Assembly: GCA_948470475.1 (NCBI GenBank)
Contig: OX419346.1
Location: 1,515,151 to 1,579,150 of the forward strand
DNA: 64,000 nucleotides
Direction of reading: 5' to 3'
Origin: Galaxea fascicularis
Lineage: Eukaryota; Cnidaria; Anthozoa; Scleractinia; Euphylliidae
A program made the position numbers and the translations under genes. Positions 57,339 to 64,000 of this stretch are shown here, in pieces. The number at the start of each line of letters is the position of its first letter. Position 1 is the stretch's first letter. A model generated the notes under the pieces. It searched no databases, had not been told where the DNA came from, and was given only the letters and a program-made list of their open reading frames with translations.

Positions 57339-59634
57339 ACGGAGTCCCACCCACTCCCCTCTCCTACAGGACCAACCGGAGGGGGTGAGGTGGAGTGGGT
57401 GGGACGGAGTCCCACCCACTCCCCTCTCCTACAGGACCAACCGGAGGGGGTGAGGTGGAGTGGGTGGGACGGAGTCCCACCCACTCCCCTCTCCTACAGG
57501 ACCAACCGGAGGGGGTGAGGTGGAGTGGGTGGGACGGAGTCCCACCCACTCCCCTCTCCTACAGGACCAACCGGAGGGGGTGAGGTGGAGTGGGTGGGAC
57601 GGAGTCCCACCCACTCCCCTCTCCTACAGGACCAACCGGAGGGGGTGAGGTGGAGTGGGTGGGACGGAGTCCCACCCACTCCCCTCTCCTACAGGACCAA
57701 CCGGAGGGGGTGAGGTGGAGTGGGTGGGACGGAGTCCCACCCACTCCCCTCTCCTACAGGACCAACCGGAGGGGGTGAGGTGGAGTGGGTGGGACGGAGT
57801 CCCACCCACTCCCCTCTCCTACAGGACCAACCGGAGGGGGTGAGGTGGAGTGGGTGGGACGGAGTCCCACCCACTCCCCTCTCCTACAGGACCAACCGGA
57901 GGGGGTGAGGTGGAGTGGGTGGGACGGAGTCCCACCCACTCCCCTCTCCTACAGGACCAACCGGAGGGGGTGAGGTGGAGTGGGTGGGACGGAGTCCCAC
58001 CCACTCCCCTCTCCTACAGGACCAACCGGAGGGGGTGAGGTGGAGTGGGTGGGACGGAGTCCCACCCACTCCCCTCTCCTACAGGACCAACCGGAGGGGG
58101 TGAGGTGGAGTGGGTGGGACGGAGTCCCACCCACTCCCCTCTCCTACAGGACCAACCGGAGGGGGTGAGGTGGAGTGGGTGGGACGGAGTCCCACCCACT
58201 CCCCTCTCCTACAGGACCAACCGGAGGGGGTGAGGTGGAGTGGGTGGGACGGAGTCCCACCCACTCCCCTCTCCTACAGGACCAACCGGAGGGGGTGAGG
58301 TGGAGTGGGTGGGACGGAGTCCCACCCACTCCCCTCTCCTACAGGACCAACCGGAGGGGGTGAGGTGGAGTGGGTGGGACGGAGTCCCACCCACTCCCCT
58401 CTCCTACAGGACCAACCGGAGGGGGTGAGGTGGAGTGGGTGGGACGGAGTCCCACCCACTCCCCTCTCCTACAGGACCAACCGGAGGGGGTGAGGTGGAG
58501 TGGGTGGGACGGAGTCCCACCCACTCCCCTCTCCTACAGGACCAACCGGAGGGGGTGAGGTGGAGTGGGTGGGACGGAGTCCCACCCACTCCCCTCTCCT
58601 ACAGGACCAACCGGAGGGGGTGAGGTGGAGTGGGTGGGACGGAGTCCCACCCACTCCCCTCTCCTACAGGACCAACCGGAGGGGGTGAGGTGGAGTGGGT
58701 GGGACGGAGTCCCACCCACTCCCCTCTCCTACAGGACCAACCGGAGGGGGTGAGGTGGAGTGGGTGGGACGGAGTCCCACCCACTCCCCTCTCCTACAGG
58801 ACCAACCGGAGGGGGTGAGGTGGAGTGGGTGGGACGGAGTCCCACCCACTCCCCTCTCCTACAGGACCAACCGGAGGGGGTGAGGTGGAGTGGGTGGGAC
58901 GGAGTCCCACCCACTCCCCTCTCCTACAGGACCAACCGGAGGGGGTGAGGTGGAGTGGGTGGGACGGAGTCCCACCCACTCCCCTCTCCTACAGGACCAA
59001 CCGGAGGGGGTGAGGTGGAGTGGGTGGGACGGAGTCCCACCCACTCCCCTCTCCTACAGGACCAACCGGAGGGGGTGAGGTGGAGTGGGTGGGACGGAGT
59101 CCCACCCACTCCCCTCTCCTACAGGACCAACCGGAGGGGGTGAGGTGGAGTGGGTGGGACGGAGTCCCACCCACTCCCCTCTCCTACAGGACCAACCGGA
59201 GGGGGTGAGGTGGAGTGGGTGGGACGGAGTCCCACCCACTCCCCTCTCCTACAGGACCAACCGGAGGGGGTGAGGTGGAGTGGGTGGGACGGAGTCCCAC
59301 CCACTCCCCTCTCCTACAGGACCAACCGGAGGGGGTGAGGTGGAGTGGGTGGGACGGAGTCCCACCCACTCCCCTCTCCTACAGGACCAACCGGAGGGGG
59401 TGAGGTGGAGTGGGTGGGACGGAGTCCCACCCACTCCCCTCTCCTACAGGACCAACCGGAGGGGGTGAGGTGGAGTGGGTGGGACGGAGTCCCACCCACT
59501 CCCCTCTCCTACAGGACCAACCGGAGGGGGTGAGGTGGAGTGGGTGGGACGGAGTCCCACCCACTCCCCTCTCCTACAGGACCAACCGGAGGGGGTGAGG
59601 TGGAGTGGGTGGGACGGAGTCCCACCCACTCCCC
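57339..59634 (+). repeat. 65-bp minisatellite, 35 near-identical copies
   Basis: The landmark GGGGGTGAGG recurs at exact 65-bp spacing from 57381 to 59591 (35 occurrences), and the copies look identical. Each unit contains GGAGTGGGTGGGAC, a GGA loop and GTCCCACCCACTCC, a perfect 14-bp hairpin. The G-rich strand has several GGG/GGGGG runs, so G-quadruplexes are also possible. Each unit also holds a pyrimidine tract plus ACAG and a GGTGAGG. Because 65 is not a multiple of three, no frame continues through the array. The 60-residue frames on both strands are by-products. The array ends abruptly at CCCCTGCTGG. Confidence 0.95.
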
Positions 59635-59639
59635 TGCTG

Positions 59640-60350
59640 GGTGGTAATTAATTCACTCACTTTAATTTGGTGCTGTTTAATTTACATATTTAGGTTATAG
59701 ACATTTGACGAATTAATGAGTTAGAATACCAAAACTTGCACAATACCATAATGCAATCTGTTTTTGGGAGTTCTTTACATAAAAACAATACAAGTTATTC
59801 ACTCTTGGGACTGTATTATGCTCTAGTAAACAGGATACCCATTGGTTTAATTCAAATAACTCCCCAAGTTATATGGTATTATGGGATTTGTGCAAGTAGT
59901 GTATTTAAGAAAAAAAGACTTTTTTATTCTTATATTTGGAAGGAATTGGAACCTTGGCTTTTATTGATTTCTGGACTGTTTTTTAAAGATTTACATATAG
60001 ACATAAATCCTGTGCTCTTTTTGTAAGAGCTGTTGCTATTATGTTTGTAGTGAGGAGGTTTCCTTTTTTGACTGAGCTACTCATGTTGTGCTTTCTCACC
60101 ATCAAGGTTTGAATTGGCATAAGTGGATTGAAAGAACACCAACAATTTTTTCCTTAAAGAGGTTTTGGGATGCGACTTCCTCTTTTAACCAGCATACTTC
60201 AAGGAGGCTAACATGGGACATACTGATTTAATAATTAATATTGAGAGATTTATATCGCACTTTATCCCAAAGGCTTTACAAGATTTAATGGGGGACTTTG
60301 CCAGACTGCTTTTTAAGGGCAAGTTGCAGCCTCGCAGTTTACAATCTTAT
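59640..60350. other. No gene recognised
   Basis: A 96-codon frame at 59736-60026 is hydrophobic and aromatic and matches nothing I recognise. It might be LINE-derived, but no diagnostic motif is present. Confidence 0.35.
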
Positions 60351-60354
60351 TGAA

Positions 60355-60665
60355 TGGTAAGATACACAGGTGCCCCCAGAACAGAATAAGTTATAGACGA
60401 TCACATCGGGGACTACGTTCCCTACTCTTTCCAAACATTGTCTGGTTTCTTTAACGTCCCAGCACTGTAAGACGGAACCTCCGGTTTATCGTACGTCGTT
60501 ATCCGAGAAAGCTAGAAAGTCTAACCATTTGCAGAAGTCATCACAAAGCCAGCACTTTCTCCTCAGTTATTTAAAGGCCCCGGGTTTTGGTCCGGTCATG
60601 GTTTGAACCTGCGAGCTCCCGCACAGCAGTCTGGTGCTCTACCTGAACTGAGCTAAGCGGTCGGC
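60355..60665 (-). mobile_element. Family S SINE, full-length copy
   Basis: On the minus strand a tRNA-like head (GCTTAGCTCAGTTCAGGTAG, GCAGGTTCAAACC) starts at about 60662. TTTAAATAACTGAGGAGAA and GGGACGTTAAAGAAACC ... AAAGAGTAGGGAACGTAG follow, the same order as the copy at 26225. It overlaps the end of a 183-codon minus-strand frame that I do not accept as a gene. Confidence 0.75.
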
Positions 60666-60669
60666 GGTC

Positions 60670-62535
60670 ACGGCACAAAAGAAAATATTCAGTATTAAAA
60701 CAGAGTTTATTTCCCAGAGGATTAGCATGGCACACCAACATAGTTACCAGGACGTCATTTGAAAACACTCTATTTGTAGTGACAAAAGCCCTGCCATTTT
60801 TGCTGTTCACCCCGCATGTAATTCGAGTTGTGCCAGGGAGGGGTAGAAAGTTACCCAGCCCTCCCCAGGGCTTAAGTTCTTTTGCTTGGGATGCTTTACA
60901 ATTTCCGACGTAAGTTTCTGATAGAGTTTCACTTACTCGTGCTCCCCTTATACTGTCGACCTTTCCTTTTCGTCTTTGAAATTTTTCGTATTTCTTATTT
61001 TTCCACTTGAGTTTTTTTAAGACGTCGATTTGCGTAAATACTAGGTTAACCATTTCGATTCCCACCCCGTCTTTATACTCGCCCAGGTTTCTTCTCTCGA
61101 CCATTTTCACTTTTAACAACAACTCTATATTTTTAACGATTGTTCAAGTGATTTTCGAGGTGGTATTCTTTTTCTGTCTTGAAAATCCCAATTTATAGAA
61201 AATATGAGGTTAGCGACGAGTGTTAATTTCTACGATAAAAAATTGTGTGGGATTCTATGGACCACGATAAATGATACAAATAAATCCTGCAACCCACGAG
61301 GCTTTAACAATTACCGGTGTAAAAATAAATTGCTCAGACACAGAGGGTTGGCCACGTTGCCCTTCATAAGGTTTGTGGCCGTTTAATCATTAGTGTATAG
61401 CTTGGTCATCATATCCTCCCATTTACTCTGCGGGTTTTAGTTGAAAAAACGTTGAATGGGAGAGCAGGACTATCTTTTAGAAACTGTTTCCACGTTTGCA
61501 TTGTAGCTCAATTAAGAAGCAAGCGTTGATGTCGGCTTTTACTGTTCAAAGTCTACACGTTATAACTCTCCGGAGCTAAGAAGCGAGAATATATTTTATT
61601 CCACAAAACCCCGGTCAGATAAAGCTGGTTTCCAGTCTTTCTAAATAAAACGAAATTTCCCTGAAGGGTGACCCTTTTGTTTATTCGCATCCTTGGGCCA
61701 AATGCACCAATGGGTCTTTGGTCATCTCCTTCATAACCTAAAAGGAAATGAAAACGTTACAAGTCTGTCTTCAAGGTACTACGATAAATATTCGCAGGTT
61801 ACAGGATTTTCTGCTGGCACTTCCTGAGAATACATCCAACACAGGACCCCATTAAATGGGCTCCTGTCCAACATGGACAGCGAATCATAGGAGAGTTTCC
61901 GCTTTTTTCCTTTTTAATGTTAATTTTAAGATCTCAGAAAGCAAGATTAGTTCATGGATGGGCCCCAATGTTTTAACATAGGCTGGCGGGAAGCAGGGAC
62001 TCAAAAACAGCAATAAATGTACAAAGTGTGGAACTGTTATAATTGTACCAGTCAATTCCAGCAGTGCCCTTGTCCCATTCCAGGCCAATCCCCGGGCATG
62101 AGCATTTAAACCAATTGGAAAATTGCCAGGGATGAGGACAACAAAGGTGGTGAAATGCTCTGAGGGAAACAACTCTTAAAAATTGGATAAATCATCATAA
62201 TTTTGCATGCCCGGGTCTGTTCAGAGTGGAAGTCGCTGCTGCTCAAACAAATCATTAGAAGCAAATTCGCGCATTTTTCTATAGTGCTCCATATACAAAC
62301 ATTTCTCGAGGTTATGTTCAAATCACATAGCCTTCCTACTTTGAATGGAAAATTTCTGCGTGTTTGATCATAATAATTGGTCGGCATATTCTTCTTGACT
62401 GTTTTCACACTGCAGACTGATAATCTGTCATAATGTGAAACCGGATCGTTGTTCATTTTGAACGAATAAATGCATGAGACATAACAGCAATGTATTTGAA
62501 TTGACAACACATACATTTAGAAACCTCTACTAACT
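60670..62535. other. No supported gene
   Basis: A minus-strand frame (61122-60571) of 183 codons is open but shows no domain, and its last ~30 codons lie in a SINE. Positions 61200-62535 hold no feature I can support. Confidence 0.35.
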
Positions 62536-62539
62536 TGTT

Positions 62540-63922
62540 TAAGGGATGGACCATTAGAAAAGTGGTGGGTGGAGGGGGGGGGGGGAAGGACTTTTTCAGA
62601 TTGTATGATTTTTTTCACGGCCATTGCCTCTGCAGGATTTTTTTTAAAGGGGGGTTTAAGTCCCCTGCACAAATTTATTTTTGGCATTTTGTTTGATTTA
62701 TTTGTTTTTCTTCTTTTGCTTGACGCTTTAACTGGTGAGTATTAAGTTCATGCCAATGGGTTTTTGTTATAAATGTTACATTTAGTACACATTAATTAAA
62801 ACATTGTCATAATCACTTAATTTTGTTATTGTTCGGTGTATGTGATATTGTTATGATACTGTTAGAACTGAATAATATTGTTATGATATAGTCAGATATA
62901 TAAATGTTGGCCAATCAGAGACCAGGCATTTATCCACCTCTGGTCAATGATGCAAATGTTAATTTTATTTAATAGGTTGAAGTCAACTTTATAGTACATT
63001 TAAGGTCTCAGACACTTCCAAGTTGAAAATGGTTTACATGAAGTGCCACTGCCTCAAACGGCCCTGCATTGCATTTTGGAAATTATAAATTTTATTCGTT
63101 TATTACTCTTGTAATATAATTCATCATTGAGATGCAGCGAATTCTTGACAGCCTTCACTATGACGTATAAGTATCAGTAAAAAATGGTCAAATAAAAATG
63201 TTTTCAGTGATACTTTGAACTGTTGACTAACTGATACAAGAGAACTTTGCTATGAAATATCGACCCCACTGGGACTAAAAAGCAGAAGAAAAGCGTCGGT
63301 ACTTAGTGGCAAAGTTAAAAGGCACAACATCAGTTCTACACGTTTTTTTAAATACTTATTGGTACCTGCAACATAAATAACCCTAAACCATAGCAGAAGA
63401 TTAAACTTGTGCAAGAAAGCATTACAGTTTGGTATGCGTGTGCATATCTGTACCCACAATCTTCATTTATACATTTCAGTTGTAAACTCTTTCCTGTGAT
63501 GATGTTGAGGCTTTCAAAACTTGGTGTGTGCTTGCTTTAAAGTGCAAACAAATCAAGTAGGATGGCCATTTATAGCACATGGTTTTATCACGTTTGAGCC
63601 AAGGGTTTTTCTGCAAGGGCTTTTATCCATGATGGGGTTGCTGCACACAAAATGTATCAGCTAGAAAGAGAAATGTGTGTTTTCCTAATTGCAGAAAGAT
63701 GGGGATCAATACTGTGTATAAATTAGCTGCCAAAGTGCCCTTCAGGCAGGTACAGTTTGTCAGCTCAATAGTGCAATTCACTCTGCAGGAAATTTTTTTC
63801 TTCACTTCTTCTTTGCATGATTTTTTTATAGCTACCTGCCCTTGCATGAATTCTTTTTTTTTGGCATACCCCCACCCCCCTCCCTCCTCTGCCCATCACT
63901 TTTCTAATGGTCCGTCCCTAAT
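62540..63922. mobile_element. ~1.4-kb element with terminal inverted repeats, non-autonomous
   Basis: AAGGGATGGACCATTAGAAA at the left is mirrored by TTTCTAATGGTCCGTCCCT at the right. The next ~60 bp also mirror each other: a G-run or C-run, then TGCAGGATTTTTTT-like and TGCAAA or TGCATG motifs. The interior has no transposase. A target duplication could not be fixed; CTTGTTT occurs near both ends but not flush with them. Confidence 0.65.
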
Positions 63923-64000
63923 CCTTGTTTGGCAGTGATTTCACCACAGAATTTTCAACTTAGGAAGCAGAGTCATCCTGGGGCAGGCAAACCCCAGTAT

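Noticed and set aside
57162..59629. Dozens of overlapping ~60-residue open frames on both strands
   Set aside because: They are produced by the 65-bp minisatellite; the period is not a multiple of three and each frame stops after less than three units.
57339..59634. CRISPR-like regular repeat array
   Set aside because: The units are contiguous with no variable spacers, and the DNA is animal nuclear.
59736..60026. 96-codon hydrophobic ORF as a membrane protein gene
   Set aside because: No start context, splice sites or family match; possibly repeat-derived.
60571..61122. 183-codon minus-strand ORF
   Set aside because: No recognisable domain, and its C-terminal part is translated SINE. A real exon upstream of the SINE cannot be fully excluded.

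Overview
This is eukaryotic, animal nuclear DNA: AT-rich, with introns using GT-AG splice sites, AATAAA polyadenylation signals, dense miniature DNA transposons, tRNA-derived SINEs and decayed LINEs. The gene content (multi-pentraxin secreted protein, ShKT-domain secreted protein, secreted EF-hand proteins, expanded RecQ-like and THAP fragments) and several repeat families fit an anthozoan cnidarian, most likely a stony coral. The taxon is an inference; nothing here identifies a species. Gene models below were built by hand from splice sites and reading-frame continuity, and every exon junction listed keeps frame.

Layout. 174-6889 (+): 3' part of a gene with an EGF-like exon, three tandem pentraxin domains and a Cys-containing tail. 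6.9-10.3 kb: no gene, one nested terminal-inverted-repeat element. 10411-17747 (+): seven coding exons for a 187-residue secreted protein with two ShKT-like six-cysteine domains, plus a 3' UTR exon to about 18.8 kb; its introns hold SINEs and a pogo/Tigger-like element. 20730-22205 and 26036-27812 (+): two paralogous small secreted EF-hand proteins (83 and 101 residues) with identical exon phases. 30314-32685 (-): a five-exon, 165-residue secreted Cys-rich protein of unknown family, with a 32-nt microexon. It lies head to head with 33420-39425 (+), an 11-exon, 336-residue WD40 protein. 40996-41454 (-): intronless gamma-glutamylcyclotransferase-like gene. 41.7-43.4 kb: two broken genes, a RecQ-like helicase start split by a TA-flanked miniature transposon, and a THAP zinc-finger fragment without a start codon. 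45-47.3 kb: a possible Penelope-type repeat, a foldback element and a 5'-truncated, internally deleted LINE. 48.16-49.06 kb: a TATA box followed by three exon-like blocks with only tiny ORFs. 50.1-50.8 kb: a retroelement C-terminal ORF. 52-57 kb: mostly featureless, with a diverged tandem duplication. 57.3-59.6 kb: a 65-bp minisatellite of 35 copies in which each unit holds a perfect 14-bp hairpin. 59.6-64 kb: a SINE and a 1.4-kb terminal-inverted-repeat element.

The intact genes share no obvious pathway, but five of the seven encode, or very likely encode, secreted proteins. The most unusual items are the homogeneous hairpin minisatellite with splice-site-like units, the correlated cysteine loss across the three pentraxin domains, the SINE whose target duplication copies a likely branch point, and the helicase reading frame that resumes exactly across a transposon insertion. 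I did not find a convincing new multi-gene system.
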